Source: Oehlia diaphana
Lineage: Eukaryota > Glomeromycota > Glomeromycetes > Glomerales > Glomeraceae
Direction of reading: 5' to 3'
NCBI GenBank assembly: GCA_003833135.1
Contig: QZLH01000138.1
Location: 104,814 to 156,269 of the forward strand
DNA: 51,456 nt
Part shown: positions 1 to 12,317 of the stretch, one piece after another
How the letters are laid out: every line of letters begins with the position of its first letter
Numbering within the stretch: position 1 is the first letter of the stretch
The notes under the pieces: model-generated
Databases searched by the model: none
Told to the model about the DNA's origin: nothing
Seen by the model: only the letters and a program-made list of their open reading frames with translations
Position numbers and translations under genes: made by a program

Positions 1-472
1 TTCATATGTAAAATTTTTTTACGCCACATTGGCCAATAACTTAAATCACGTGATGAAAATTTTTTACTATAAAAAAAAAATTTCCATTTTTCGAAAAACT
101 GACCCGGCCGGGTCACGAGAATCTAAATTTTTTTTTTGCCCGGCCTTACAGGACGATCACTCACAGGACAACATTGTCCGATTTTTGTCTGGTAATCTTA
201 ATAATTTTTTTTATTAGATGATTTATATGAGGTAGCACAATTTTGAAAAGTGCAATAAATATAAAAAATCGGATTATTGATTTTAGCGTTCCTCCCGGAA
301 AAAATAGTAGCCGGATTGATTTTCGGGGTTACACACACGTTAGATTGTTTGGTAAAATCGAAATTTTTTTTTTTAAAAGTTATTTCGATAAAAATCATAA
401 ATAAAAAAGACAATAGAATTTTATTAAAATTTTTTAATATAAAAGAAATTTATTTCGATTATTCATTGTATT
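1..472. other. AT-rich spacer without a gene
   Basis: The open frames here are short, overlap on both strands and run through homopolymer A/T tracts, so I see no gene. A CACGTG palindrome lies at 47-52. A GC-richer patch around 100-150 contains a short CCGG-centred palindrome. Nothing else can be named. Confidence 0.6.
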
Positions 473-693
473 ACACAGTGAAAATTCAACATCCATTCCA
501 TTAGTAAAATTTGAAAAAAATCCGTTATATCAAGAATTCACCATCCGTTCCATTAGTAAAATTTGTCAAAAATCCGTTATATCAGGGTAAATTACGTTAT
601 GATAATCCGTTCCCAGACCCCAATTCCGATATATCAAGATTTTACTTATGATCCGTTATATCGAGGTTCCAGTATATCGAATTTCACTGTGTA
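473..693. repeat. Small inverted-repeat element (MITE, pogo/mariner-like ends)
   Basis: The left end (ACACAGTGAAAATTC) and right end (GAATTTCACTGTGT) are inverted copies. The interior repeats the phrase ATCCGTTATATC and related ATATCGA words several times. A tandem duplication of about 51 bp lies at 485-586. Ends beginning CAGTG with CGATATA-type subterminal words resemble non-autonomous Tc1/mariner or pogo derivatives. The class is inferred from the ends only; no transposase is present. Confidence 0.65.
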
Positions 694-3363
694 TTATTAA
701 ATCTTGCCATGTTTTTTTCATTGTTCTATTTTCTAGTGACATACTGTATATAATGACAATATTCATTTTTTCCAGTGATTTGAAATTTGAGCGAACATTT
801 TTTAACCATAAATGGTCTATTGATTTTGTTCAATGATTTTTATATCATCTCTTTGGCCTTAAATGCAATTAGAATCACACACAAAATTCTCATTATACCG
901 TATATAAAATTATAAGTAATTTGTCCAAGATTCCATGTAAAAAGTCAAATCTGCTTATATGTATCTCTTTCTTCATCACTTTCAATAATATAATCATTTT
1001 CATGATCAACAATTGGATCTTGAGTTAATGGAACGCTCATTTTGCGATTTTGAAATTTTCCAACTGAAGCAAAATATATTCACCAAGATTCCTTCGTATA
1101 ATAAAATTAATGAATAATTCCTATTTCATTGTACTGTAAAAATAATATTTAAGTCATAATCTGCTGAATAGTTTTACGATCAAATTCAAAAGTCAGTACT
1201 GGTGAACGCCCAAATGAGCCTATTTGGAGATTTTTGAGCAAGGAGACGAAAGCTGAACATTAATATGGATTACATCTTACATTTTTTTGGTTCTTGTTAC
1301 GGTAAACACATGAATATCCTTCTCTGAGATAGATGTAATTGCGATGAGCAACTTCATTTTCTTTGACGACCCATCTTTTTCTAAATAAAATCACGAGTTC
1401 AATACAAAGATTCATTCATAAGACACATTCGCATTATTTAAGGAAATTTAAAAGTTATACAGTATACGGCTTCAGTGATATAAATAACTAATTATTCTTC
1501 TCGGCTCAAATTTTGATTTATCGAGCGAGCTGTTTTAAGTTTATTTCAGAATTTAAGTGCTTGCAACATTCCTTTCACTTAAAAATTCTTCATAATTTCG
1601 AAAAACATAACCACTCTTTGTAAGCTTTATTTTGTTAGTTCGACATTGTAGTAGAGAAAAAGCTCACAACATAACAACCGGAAATCAACATCCGAAGTCA
1701 CGTGTGAATCTGTAAATAAATCCGGACGACGCTAACTAATTCCTTTTTAGCCATATATATGCTTATCTATAGTACTATATAAGGTCAATGCCTTTATGTC
1801 TCAAAATGTTCATTGTTGTGTATAAAGTCTCCCACGATGTTTCAAAAAAAAAAAACGTTATATTCAACAAAGAATAGACTATTCCCCATTTGTTACTTTA
1901 TTGTTATTGTATTGTTTGATTAACAACATATTATTTGTTGTCGCACTTTAAATTATATAATTGTTCTCAATAACAAAGAAATTGGATTGGCTTAATAATT
2001 TATTTTTTTAAAAAAAAATGCATTCACTAATATTTGAAGTTAAACTAGACCGAATCTTGAATAATTTGAAACATAAAACCTAAGCCAAAAGAATGTGAAA
2101 TTGTGTACAGTAAACATAAGTAAACATTAAACAATTAAGCCAAGTTCCATAGAAAGAGAGTAAAAGTTTTATTTATTTTCCACGGGTTTTTATGACAAAT
2201 AACATGTGACAAATATGAAATGAAAAGGGTGTGACTACACTTGCCATCCATCCGTTCCAATCCCAGATCCCATCCCAAATCTCATATAACAAAGATTAAA
2301 TTTTCATCTTATTAATGTAAATAAAAATGCATAAACCTAGTTTTATTAATCACAATACCATATCAAATATAGTTTAAAAAGTACTAATAATTGATATAAA
2401 TTAAATTGTTGAAATAATTTTTTTTAAAAAAAATTAATTTTTTACTTCATTCATTCATTCGATAGATGGAAAGATGAAATTAATATGTCCCGACTGACTA
2501 TCGTGCAATCACTTTTACGTGACTTCATAATTCCGCCCGAAATCAAATGATCTACAAAAATTGACAGAATAGCATTATAGATTTTAAGTCATAATAGTGT
2601 TTCGAACTGGATTTATTTTTTTATTCTGCCTATAATATATCCAGTTTCCTTCGGATTACTCATGAAACGAAGGAACCGAACCTTCAGTTTTCAGATTTGT
2701 TTATATCCGGTCCCTTCGTTTTATTCAAATTTTAATTAGAATCTAAGGAAAACGGATTTAAATCCCAAACTCTGTCGTAAATATACTAGGAAAGGGGAAC
2801 CGTTGGAAGTCCGGAGCGAAAAACTAAAACTTGCGATTTCATTGGGAAACGATCACGTGGCGGACAGAGAAATTCACGTGATTGATTTTTTTTTCATAGT
2901 GCGAAGACATATTGTCCTTCGTTTTAAAATTGCTACTGTAATTAGAGTTAGTTTCCCCTCAATGAAATAAATGGGTAATCATCAGCATATCACTTGATGA
3001 TTATAAATGATGATACATTTTTGTTGATTGATATTCAGTTTTTTCCCTTTTCGAATGCAGGAAAGGATCCTATTTCAGTTTCAAGAAGTGAAATAAATAT
3101 TCTATAAAAAAATAATTTTTTTAATTCAGTATAATGTCAAAATGTCACCACTGGTGATTTTCACCAGTCCGATTTTTATTAAATTAAATAATCAACTACA
3201 TATATTAAAATTTATATGTAGAAGAATTTTTTAAGCTGTTTTCAGATAATTTTTGAGAAAAATACAAATTTTGATTTTTTGATTTTTTCACTTTACTAAA
3301 AGTTTTTTTTTTTTTTTTTTGACAAAAATTTCAAAATTTTGTTAACATAAGTTAAATTTTGAG
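694..3363. other. Gene-free AT-rich spacer
   Basis: No coding sequence is supported. Long T and A tracts dominate, with several CACGTG palindromes (1699-1704, 2854-2859, 2875-2880). A 31-codon minus-strand frame near 945-1038 encodes an acidic peptide, but it has no splice partners I can recognise and may be chance or a remnant. Confidence 0.5.
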
Positions 3364-3694
3364 ATCAGCACTTTATAACTCTGGCCAAATTGTAATTTTT
3401 GGCCGGAATTAAGTGGTGATGATCACCACTGGTGAGATTTAGTAATACCTACCCTATTTTATTTGTAATTTACTACTATTAAAATAATTGAAAATTAAAA
3501 TATAATAAAATTTATTTTACTAATAAATTACTGTATATTAGACAACACAAATTCAATTTTTCAGTTTACAACTGAAGTTTATATAGAAGATTGGATATTA
3601 CTAAATCTTATCAGTAGTAATATCATCCTGGTGATTTGTACTACTTAATTTTGGCCAAAAATTACAATTTGGCCAGAGTTTAAAATGCTGGTCT
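3364..3694. repeat. Stem-loop repeat with GGCC-bearing arms
   Basis: The left arm (3364-3452) and right arm (3593-3694) are imperfect inverted copies. Both contain TCTGGCCAAATTGTAATTTT and then a CACCACTGGTGA-like or related segment followed by GATTTAGTAATA. The loop is AT-rich and about 140 nt long. No open frame lies inside. This is an undescribed MITE-like or fold-back repeat; its core GGCC word recurs elsewhere in the window. Confidence 0.6.
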
Positions 3695-4749
3695 ATAATT
3701 TTACAAAGTTAAAAAATACTGATTACAAAATTTTAACTTAAATAATAAATTATATTAATAATGATAAATATTGATTTAGTATTAATTAATAATGCTAAGC
3801 AAAATTGAAATATTTAGTTATTTAACAAAACAAATAATTTCAATATTTAAAATTAAAAGATAAAATGCCAAAATTTCTGAAATTTATAATAAATATTTAA
3901 AATAAATTTTAAATAATTATAAATATATATATATCAATTAGATATTTATTAGCAAAGTTTAAGATTTTTTTAAAAAACAAAAAACAACTTTTCTATAAAC
4001 TTAAAATCAATTCTTTAAAATTTAATATTTTTATTTTTAGCAAATTTGAACTTCTAAAAAATATTATAAGATTTCTTATCATTTATTAACTCATCATAAT
4101 AAAATGAATCTAATGAATTATATTTCTTACTTTTACAATTATTAGCTGTTGAAATATAGAAGTAATATTTTTCCCAAAATTTACTATTAAAATAATGTAT
4201 AGATTGGTTTTAAGTATTTTAATTAAATAAATATTAAATAAAAGTAATAAAAAATTTAATATATTTCATTTGTAAATTAATGCTATTATAAAAAATATAA
4301 ATAATTTTACAAATATAAATTATTTATTATCAATAAAGTATATATAGATCATTAAATATATATATATATATATATATAAATTATTTATAAAAACTAAAAC
4401 TTTAATAATTCTTTTTTATTAGATTTAACAACTAATTATTATAAAAATTATTATACATTTTTATATAAATAAAATTTATACTATATTAATTTTACTTTAT
4501 TAAAAGTATTTTATTATAAAAAAAAAAGTTACCTTCTGTACTTGTTTGGATGCTTGATTTTATGATGAGGATGCTGGCCTCCTATGCATATTTGGTTGCC
4601 TTTCAAAGTGCAGAGTTTGTGTAAAAAAAAGTGTCAGGTGGCACAGTAAATTTGCGGTTAATTTTGGCCGGCACTATACTATAATGCTGGCTAATCTTTT
4701 GAGAAATTAAGAAATTAACTGTGTGACGAATAATGGGGTGACGAATAAG
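3695..4749. other. Very AT-rich spacer
   Basis: Over 80 percent A+T by eye, with a TA microsatellite near 4355-4380. No gene is visible. A word of the form TTAATTTTGGCCGG occurs near 4658-4672. Confidence 0.6.
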
Positions 4750-5313
4750 TTCTTACCTACTCGAAAAACAAGGAAGGGCGTGACGCATGTGACAAAAACT
4801 GTCACGTGAATTCGTGACATTTTGAAGGGTACGCAGCAGAGACCCGGGAAAATTCCATTTTTATAATAAATGAATAAATCGGAATTTTTGCTGTATTATG
4901 GAATAAAACGGAATTTTTATGGTTTTTAACAATTTTATTCCGACACGTGACAACTAGCTCGTTTTGGGTAAAATTATTGTCGTGTCACTGGCGCAACCTA
5001 AGTTGGCCTGCATTAATATGCAATCCGGCTAGAATTAACAAATGTTTCTTACTATAATTGGTAATTTTTTATCGGAATAAAATCGGAATTTTTTCCGTTA
5101 TCGTGATAAAAATTTGCGATTTAATATCGGAATAAATCCGGGTCTCTGGTACGCCCTAACTTCATAAATCACGTGATAAAGTTCCTGGATATTTCCTGGA
5201 TATTCAAAAGACATTTGGGTGACGCTAACTGGGATGAATTTTTTTATAATAATATGGCGCATCACTTTTACTGGGATATTAATTGTCAGATTTGCGCCCA
5301 AAGTAGGTAAAGA
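4750..5313. repeat. Outer palindromic element carrying a nested one
   Basis: The left end reads TTCTTACCTACT followed by GGGCG. The right end, on the opposite strand, reads TCTTTACCTACT followed by GGGCG. Further in, both sides carry CACGTGA-type words and GTGACGC/GCGTCAC. This bounds an element of about 560 bp interrupted by the inner inverted-repeat element at 4827-5156. No coding sequence. An open frame on the minus strand at 5098-5301 runs across the repeat arm and is treated as chance. Confidence 0.55.
4827..5156. repeat. Inner inverted-repeat element
   Basis: The ends GGGTACGCAGCAGAGACCCG and, inverted at 5130-5156, GGGCGTACCAGAGACCCGG match with small indels. The interior is built of GGAATAAAATCGGAATTTTT-like words in both orientations, so the element folds into a long hairpin. 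It has no coding capacity and lies wholly inside the element at 4750-5313. Confidence 0.65.
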
Positions 5314-6802
5314 ATATCGTCTAAGGTGAAGCCTTCTTCCATAATTTTATATAACATTTCCGAAGTTAGTTTCATACCATACCCGATCGAGTACTACCAT
5401 CGAGGTGTAGGCTTCTGCCAATTTCTTATATAATGATTTCGCAGAAACCTACACTTTCAGATACAGTACATACATGATTGGCTTTCTTTACGATTTGCTA
5501 CCCTACATACCATTAGTGCTCTCAGTTTTGAGTCAACTGCCTGATCCCTAAGCTGGCAAACGAGACGAGGAGGCCGAAATGAGATCCATGTGGCTCGATT
5601 TGTAGAGCACTACATACCATTCGATAGGATAGGCAAGTGCCATGAAACATTTTTATACCGAAGAAATCTTAACTACTCTAAGTATCCAATGGTTTTGATA
5701 CAAAATCTCGAAAATCTTTTGAACGACCGACAACAAAATCTCGACAATCCAAAATTTTGACAAGTCAAACCCTATAAAAAATTTTTCAGCAAAATGATCA
5801 CGTGTCTGAGTTTCTTCGGAATGAAAACTAGAAAAATGATCATTTATCGGAGTTTTTTCCAGAATTTTTTTTATAGGGAAAATCCTGACCCGACAAATCA
5901 TTATACCGACAAGTTGATTTTCAGAACAAAATTATACATTTAAACTAAATATTACATATTGCAACAAATACTTTTATTAGAACACATATCATTAGATTTA
6001 CAAAATCCTCGATATAATGACTTGTTAGAATTTTGGATTGTCGAGTTTTTGTTTTCGATCTTGTGTTAGTCCGTGCAAGTGACTATCGAGATTTTAGGAT
6101 ACCGTATCCAATATATGCTATACCTGGTACATACTAGTGATTGTGTATTCTTCTGCTAATATTTTACACACTTGCCTACCCTAAATATTCACATATACCC
6201 GTTGAGATGGAGATAACTTCCAATATTTGTATAATGATTCTGAAGTTAGCCCATCTCAAAATATATGTCTTGAAATTTGACGACTGGTTACAAATGAAGA
6301 GGGTACTATCAATGTTACACAAAATTTATTTAATATAAAAATGATCTTCCAGTGACTGAATTTCGGTCGCTGTTTTTTTAAGTAAGATTTTATTTTATTT
6401 TATTTTAATTTAAAAGCAATTAGTTTACAGATTTACGAATTACTAAAAAAGGGGAGGGGTTTAGTTGAACTCCGGGGTCTAGCCGTCAAGGGTCATACTA
6501 AATATTAAATTTATTTTTTTCGCAAATCCCAATATTAAAAGTTTCTTCGTTAGATTTAATTATGCAATTAATAATTAATCAATTAATTGATTTATTATGT
6601 TGATCAGAATGAATATGTTCAAGAAGCCAGAATGAATATGTTTAAGAAGTCAGAATGAACAAGTTTAAGAAGATGTATTGAATTAATGATTATTAAAAAT
6701 ATTAAAAAGTATTAAATAATTATAACTTTTAAAATGAAATTATAAATAACGTGCTTATAAATCACGTGTCAGTGTATGCAAACAGGACTAAATACTAAAT
6801 TA
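5314..6802. other. Spacer with dispersed hairpins
   Basis: No gene is supported. A 13-bp hairpin (TGTAGGCTTCTGC with GCAGAAACCTACA) lies near 5406-5454. A diffuse inverted similarity joins about 5685-5770 to 6000-6100; shared words include CTCGACAATCCAAAATT. A short direct triplication with the core AGAATGAAYA lies near 6607-6662. Confidence 0.45.
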
Positions 6803-7749
6803 TTAAACTTTTTTAGCAAACCCACTAATATCATTGTTAAAAGTTTGACTGATTTCCCACTGTGGTGAATGCCCAACGCCAGTGTAAACTATTTTTTGCC
6901 CATTTTTCGCAAGACTTACAAACTTTTGACTATAGTTAGCTGGAACTATGGCATCTTTATCACCGATAAGAAATAATGTTGGAACATTTAATTTACTAAA
7001 AATACTGCCAAAATCAGGAACTACAATATAAAAAAATATATATAAATATATAAGTTTATGTTTTTATTAAGGTATTAAGGTATACAACATGTTTACTTAC
7101 TTGGACTTTTATTATGACGAAGTTCAGGACTCGTTTGAGAAATTTGACCAAACAAAAATGAACTGAATTGATCGGATAAAGGTTTAGCAGTTATAAAGGC
7201 AAAAGCTCCCCTAAGTTGATCGATAGCTGTTTGATAGACATCCGATGGTTCAGTAGCATTAGTAAAAAATGGGATGTCGCCATTGAAAATTCCAGATACT
7301 GATATAAATCCAGCAACTTTCTTAGTTTTCATAGATCCAATGGAAACTAACGATCCAATAGACGCACCAACTAAAATTATTTTATCGGATTTTACACTAT
7401 CTATTACGGCGTTAAGGTCTAAAACATGTAAGTCGGTACTATACGCATTAACATCTTTTGGTTTATCACTTCTACCGGTTCCTCGATAATCATATCTAAC
7501 AAGATGAAAATTTCCATTAAGCGATGGTTCATTAAATTGCACCTCCCAGCTAATACGTGATGACATTATTGGAGCGCAGAACACCATTGTGACTTTCGTT
7601 GGATCTCCTTTTTCTTCTACAAAAATCTTTACACCATTTCCACCAGTAACCATATAATTTTTGGTATCATCTGGTAAAATGGGGATAGTAACTTGAGCGA
7701 TTACTGTGACAATGAAATAACTGAGGATTAAAAATTTAATCAAATTCAT
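6803..7749 (-). CDS. Secreted alpha/beta-fold hydrolase, two exons
   Basis: Exons 7749-7101 and 7020-6803 are joined across an 80-nt GTAAGT..TAG intron and give 288 aa. Residues 1-19 are a hydrophobic signal peptide, so the enzyme probably enters the secretory pathway. The fold is shown by the RYDYRGTGRSDKP oxyanion-side motif (85-97), the nucleophile elbow GASIGS with Ser130, the acid in GDKD (Asp239) and the catalytic His267 in GVGHSPQWE. Asp239 and His267 lie in exon 2, so the first open frame alone would look truncated. Spacing and length match single-domain esterase/epoxide-hydrolase-like members; the substrate cannot be deduced. It stands alone, with gene-free DNA on both sides. The start is the first ATG and directly precedes the signal peptide. 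Confidence 0.88.
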
Positions 7750-8344
7750 TTTGTAATAATAAATTTTTTTAAAAAAAGTATTTTTTTTATTTTTTTTTTT
7801 TAGAAAGAGATAGCAATAATTTGCAGATATTTATAATAAAAAAAGAACCATTCTAATTACGAATTACTGTATGTCATTTGCACATCGTCCTGTCGTAATT
7901 AATTGATCTTCGTGAAATTCAATTTTGAAATTCAAATTAGATACTACCCCGTGAGTGAACTTCCAGTTAATTCATAATTAAATTGATAGAAGTTCCCGTC
8001 GAAAACCTTTCGACAATAAATTGTTTTTTAAGTTCAATAATAGATCACAAATTAAAGTTTTCCGATTTCCTCCGGAACATTAGTTTTCTTTTTGATCAAA
8101 TCCTTGTAAATCGCATATAGCTGATTTGATGATTTCCTCACGGTAGTACATGTTCAATGTATCTAGAGATTTGTTTTTTCCATTTTTTGCGTATTTAAAT
8201 GATAATATGTAATATTTGGATATTTAAACCACTAAAAAAAGTCGTTTATGTAAACTAAAAAAGAAAATCTAATTAATATTATATAAGAAGATTATATAAG
8301 TATACACATGTTTATTTACTAGATATTATTATTATTATTATTAA
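7750..8344. other. Upstream spacer of the hydrolase gene
   Basis: This should contain the hydrolase promoter (minus strand). I see T/A homopolymers next to the start codon and no clear TATA box at a standard distance. A GAAATTC-type palindrome lies near 7915-7935. Confidence 0.4.
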
Positions 8345-8957
8345 ATGCTTTACGATCTTCAGGAGCTTCCAGAACAAATTCGATTTGGTATTCTAAAAAA
8401 AGAAGATATTTATAATTATGCTATGTTTTATTACAAACGATTTTTAAAGAAACGAAAGTTAATTGAAACAATCTTTTGGTTAAAAAGCAGATAAAATTAG
8501 GTATTACGAAAAAAATGGAGAAAGTTTAATAGTTATAATAAAAATTATATTGAGAATAGTAATAATAATCTTTCTAAAGGTGCGCAAGGATTATTAAAGA
8601 ACATATATTTTGGGAAAGATGTTTTGGGATTTTATTATATAATATAATCTGGTTTATTAGGTTTTAGTTTAAATTTTAAATTCGATTTTAATATTGTATT
8701 TTACTATTCTTTTTTAGTTTACCCAGAAAAAAAAAAAGGAGTTGTCAGAACAACCGATTGGCTAAGCAATAAAGAAACCGAAAGATTTGAAGTTAGTAGC
8801 TCCTTCCTAAAATGGTTAAGAGAGTATAAAGAAATCATGTATTGTATGGTGACTAACGTATTGATGATGTACGGTAGTTATTCCGGTAAGACGAATACCA
8901 GTGGTGATAGGGGTCGACCACATGTGTGGTGTATGGTGATATTTAGCAGTGTGTAAC
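8345..8957 (+). pseudogene. Remnant of an unrecognised small gene
   Basis: An ATG-initiated frame of 49 codons (8345-8494) encodes a charged helical peptide beginning MLYDLQELPEQIRFGIL, faintly F-box-like. It stops, and a second frame at about 8717-8957 encodes PEKKKGVVRTTDWLSNK and then SSFLKWLREYKEIM, with ordinary codon composition. No clean intron joins the two, so I read them as pieces of a broken gene. Function unknown; chance cannot be excluded. Confidence 0.3.
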
Positions 8958-9535
8958 AGTGTAACAGCGTGTAAAATATATAGTTATTTTGTTTATAGCA
9001 GATCGGTAAGAACAAAAAATTTTTTTTTAACAAATTTCTATAAAAAAAAAATTTTTTTGGTTTTTTTTTTTTTTTTTTTTAATTTAAAAGAAAAAAAGTT
9101 TTTTTTTTTATTAGACAAAAGGTTTTCATCTAAACAAAAAATGTACATTAAAAGGACGAAAAAATTTTTTTATTTTTATAAACGAAAGTGTTTTATTTAA
9201 ATAATTTTTAATTTACAGTAATAGATATAGAATATTTTTTATTATTATTAAATAAACAAGAATTTTTACAAAAATAATAAAAATGAAAATTTTCAGAGAA
9301 AGAATCATAAAAAAATTTTTTTTTTTAGGTACTTGGACGTGATTTCAGACTTGGAACTTGGGAATAAGGTATGGGATTGAAATTATGAATCGGGTTTGGG
9401 AACATTTGACTAATGTTCCTTTTGGACGCCTGAATGTATTGACTTCAGAATGCAAACTTGAAAATTATGAGTTAGGAATGTTAGTAAGACTTTTACTAAC
9501 ATTTCTTTCATTTTGATACTTATCTGAAATCAGGA
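8958..9535. other. Homopolymer-rich spacer
   Basis: Long T and A runs (8990-9190, 9320-9330) create an artefactual lysine/phenylalanine-rich open frame. No gene. A palindrome centred near 9410 reads GGGAACATTTGACTAATGTTCC. Confidence 0.5.
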
Positions 9536-9725
9536 AATTTTTTCCGTGCAAAATCCACAGGGAAATTCACATCAAATACCATGGAAATTTGTGGAAATCT
9601 GAATAGTTCCAATATTTTCCAAACACCCTGTAACGAAACATATAGTATTGGCCTACATTATTCCTTAATAAAATATGTGAATATATGGAATTCGTATCTA
9701 AAAATTTCGTGATGAAGCCATACAT
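9536..9725. repeat. Dispersed repeat, copy 1 (partner at 33425-33640)
   Basis: Shared with 33425-33640 in the same orientation: GGAAATTCACATC, GTGGAAATCTGAATA, TTTTCCAAA followed by CACCCTGT/TACCCTGT, a TATGGAATTC word and a terminal CTAAAAATTTC.TGATG. Divergence is considerable, with indels. No coding potential. Identity of the element is unknown. Confidence 0.65.
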
Positions 9726-10269
9726 GATTATGTAATGTATAATTTCACCATCATGTATACCTGCAACACAAAAATAAAATAAAATTTCGAGTTTCTACTC
9801 GAGAATTTTTAGATTTCATGCAAACAAATAAAAAAAAAAACTGTCAAATCAACAATACGTGCATCGCGACACATGTCAATATTTGTACCATTTGTACCAA
9901 TTGTCACATGAGAAAATTTTGTTTTCACTATCACTAGCATAGGTCCAAGTATGTATGGTTGTACTGCTAATTACCATACATTACTATACATCACTATACA
10001 TTAAACTTTTCTTTTTGAATTTGTCCTCACTATTACGGAGGCATAATTTACGACTGAAATTCTTTAGTGACTCCTTGAGCCCATCTAACGATCTGAATAC
10101 TTTACCAAGATATGATGTCGGTTGCATCATAACACGAAACTCACTTTCTCAATGTACTGGTAAAATAATACTTTATTTATGAAATAAATCGTTGCCGGAA
10201 ACCGGCTTACAATATATAAAAAATTGCAACTATATCGCTACATGATACGAAATAAAAATACTAATTATC
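9726..10269. other. Spacer without a supported gene
   Basis: Short open frames exist but have no family features. Several short words around ACATGT/GTACCA are repeated at 9860-9910. Confidence 0.4.
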
Positions 10270-11080
10270 TTTGCTTAGTACCTCTGGCACTGTTTCAGTA
10301 GGAGGATACACGATAACATTGTTTCCCTTTTTACCGCCATAGATACGTTGGGGCTGTGTGGGAAAATGACTAAAAATTGTGCGGTTCCATTCTTATTGCA
10401 CCATCTGCTTCGAAGTAATTCATTGTTACTTAAGTTGTGGATTACAACGCTATCAGACATGAACCCGACCTTACATAAAATCAGCCTGGTTGAATCTATA
10501 TCTTGGAACGATCTAGACGTTGGTTTCTGATTGCATTCGCGAGAGAGGGAACTTGATTGTTATTGGCATTAGATATCGTTACATCGAAAATATCCCCCAC
10601 TTTCTCACCAGCAAGAAACTTTTCAAGCTTGTCAGAAGTCTTGGATTTGTCAGGCACCTCGGTCTTATCAGTCATCTCACTTTTCTAAATACAAGAACCC
10701 ATAGTGAGTATTTTGCTTCGTTCGTTGTAAAATATACACCTTAATACTTTTGCGGGAAAGTTTTTGTGTGAATGTTGGCTGAACTTCCACATACCTCTAC
10801 ATGCTTTACATCTTGCTAAGAAAAAGTTAAGGAGATATGAGGTGATGTCGTCTGATGCCAAGAGTTCTATGAAAGCACATGCAAATGGAATTTCCATACC
10901 CTTTCACATGGAGATTGCCTTGCAAGACGCAAAAATAGCAAGCTCTTGTAGATCTCGAAATTGCGAAGTCCTCAGCCCTTCACAACATATGCTTTTGTCG
11001 TCAATATTTACTTATAGAATAAGTCCTGTGTTGCAACAAAGCATTTTTCACATTTTTTTCTCATTCGTTTAGGAAAAAAA
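10270..11080 (-). pseudogene. Degenerate unrecognised gene fragment(s)
   Basis: On the minus strand, stretches with normal codon composition alternate with stops and frame changes. Examples are MTDKTEVPDKSKTSDKLEKF, then ISNANNNQVPSLANAIRNQ (about 10690-10520), a piece ending VIVYPPTETVPEVLSK (about 10330-10270), and Cys pairs CEKC (near 11060) and RCKAC (near 10810). GC is higher than the surroundings, consistent with former coding sequence. No family is recognised. Confidence 0.35.
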
Positions 11081-11269
11081 TAGAGATATATGTTTCTTTT
11101 TGATTATTAATATGTCGCACATCACATCATTGCGCAGTGCCACTCTGGGTCAGATGATCACCAACTTCGGGGAGATTACGGTATAATCCTAAACGATTTA
11201 CAATTTCTTCTGTCAAAATCCAAATCTATATTTAGCTTACCTGACTGATTGGTATATTTATAATATTCG

Positions 11270-11420
11270 AAGGAGGGGCTTGTGAACCTGATATATGACC
11301 TGTTTGTTTAGCCAATCTTCGACCTCTGCAAGAGCAAACTTATATCCGATCTTCTTACAAACATCCCGCATTTTTTCGGCAGTTCGATAATAACCTTCAG
11401 GCTGGTAACAGCTCATAGAA
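11270..11420 (-). pseudogene. Fragment resembling a retroelement integrase N-terminal region
   Basis: A minus-strand frame reads GYYRTAEKMRDVCKKIGYKF followed by ALAEVEDWL and KQVIYQVHKP. A Tyr-rich start, helices, then a WL.KQ...Q.HKP ending is typical of the segment before the catalytic core in integrases of fungal retroelements and Maverick/Ginger-like elements. The catalytic core itself is not present next to it. Assignment rests on motif memory alone. Confidence 0.4.
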
Positions 11421-11424
11421 TATA

Positions 11425-11610
11425 AGATTCCGATATTTAAGATGTTCCATTCTAGGTCTTCTAAACAGTTCGAGATTTACTTCTTTTTTCCACGTATCAT
11501 TTATGTTATGACAATTATAAAGATCCTGTATTGAAAGATTTTTTAGAATAAATGATATTAATTCTTGCGTAAGCTGATCAAGTAAATTAGTTATATGCTT
11601 CGAAGAATTT
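11425..11610 (-). pseudogene. F-box-like fragment
   Basis: A minus-strand frame of about 50 codons contains ELISFILKNLSIQDLYNCHN followed by INDTWKKEV. The pattern of L..I.F.L...SI.DL..C..+...W matches the core of an F-box. It has no start or substrate-binding region and is broken by stops on both sides, so it is listed as a relic. Confidence 0.35.
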
Positions 11611-11689
11611 TATCGGAAAAAATAAGATTAGTTAATAAATGAATTGTGATTGACACTGCTTCGGACTGATGAGATTATTCGGAAACTTG

Positions 11690-12185
11690 TTCTAATGTTT
11701 CAAGCCTTTCTATCAACTCATCCAAAGGAAGATTCACCCCCCCTCCCATATTTGACGACTTCTTGATTTGTAGGTGAAATTCCGCAAAATAATTTTTTTC
11801 TGAGATCACTTCCGGAAAGCTTTCTAAGCCTTTCTAATTTTTCATAAAATTCCCTTACCGATTCACTACCTTGTTTCAGCTCTCCCATTTTATATTTTTG
11901 ATCTCTAACTAAATATTTGACTATCTGCTATCTCTTTAAAAGGTTTTTTAATCCCAAACTCTTTTGCACGCTACGGATGAACTTACTTTAACGTCCACAT
12001 CATCCAAATACTTACTAACGAAAATAGCATATAATTTTATTAACTCAAAATATTTACTAATATAAATATTGCCTTGTTTGGGAGCTAATATTTTTTATCC
12101 TTTCAGGTTCTAAGACCGGAGAGCTTGGTTGAGATGCAAAATCTCTATAATCTGTTCGATCTACGCGATTAAATGCATCTCTCAT
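11690..12185 (-). pseudogene. Retrotransposon gag-like remnant
   Basis: A frame starting at 12185 (MRDAFNRVDRTDYRDFASQ) breaks by frameshift. It resumes as a helical segment with the pattern GELKQGSESVREFYEKLERL, then a GI.P..Q..V.YG segment and LPLDELIERLETLEQ near 11700. The QGS.SV.EFY..LERL...(S)G pattern followed by LPLDELIERL is characteristic of Gag capsid regions of fungal LTR elements. There are multiple frameshifts and stops, and no intact element. Confidence 0.5.
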
Positions 12186-12317
12186 TATGGTCTATATATC
12201 TTTAATGACGTACAGTATATACATTGTGGCCCAGCAAAAAAATCCGATCCCGGACTATGGGTTGGACTGGGAAAAATAAGCTACAGCTCGGATTTGACTA
12301 TCAGATAATGTCGAAAT

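Noticed and set aside
5098..5301. 67-codon minus-strand frame
   Set aside because: It runs through the arm of a palindromic element; the peptide is repeat-derived.
5588..5640. tRNA A-box-like GTGGCTCGATTTGTAGAGCA
   Set aside because: No matching B box or cloverleaf closure within 100 nt.
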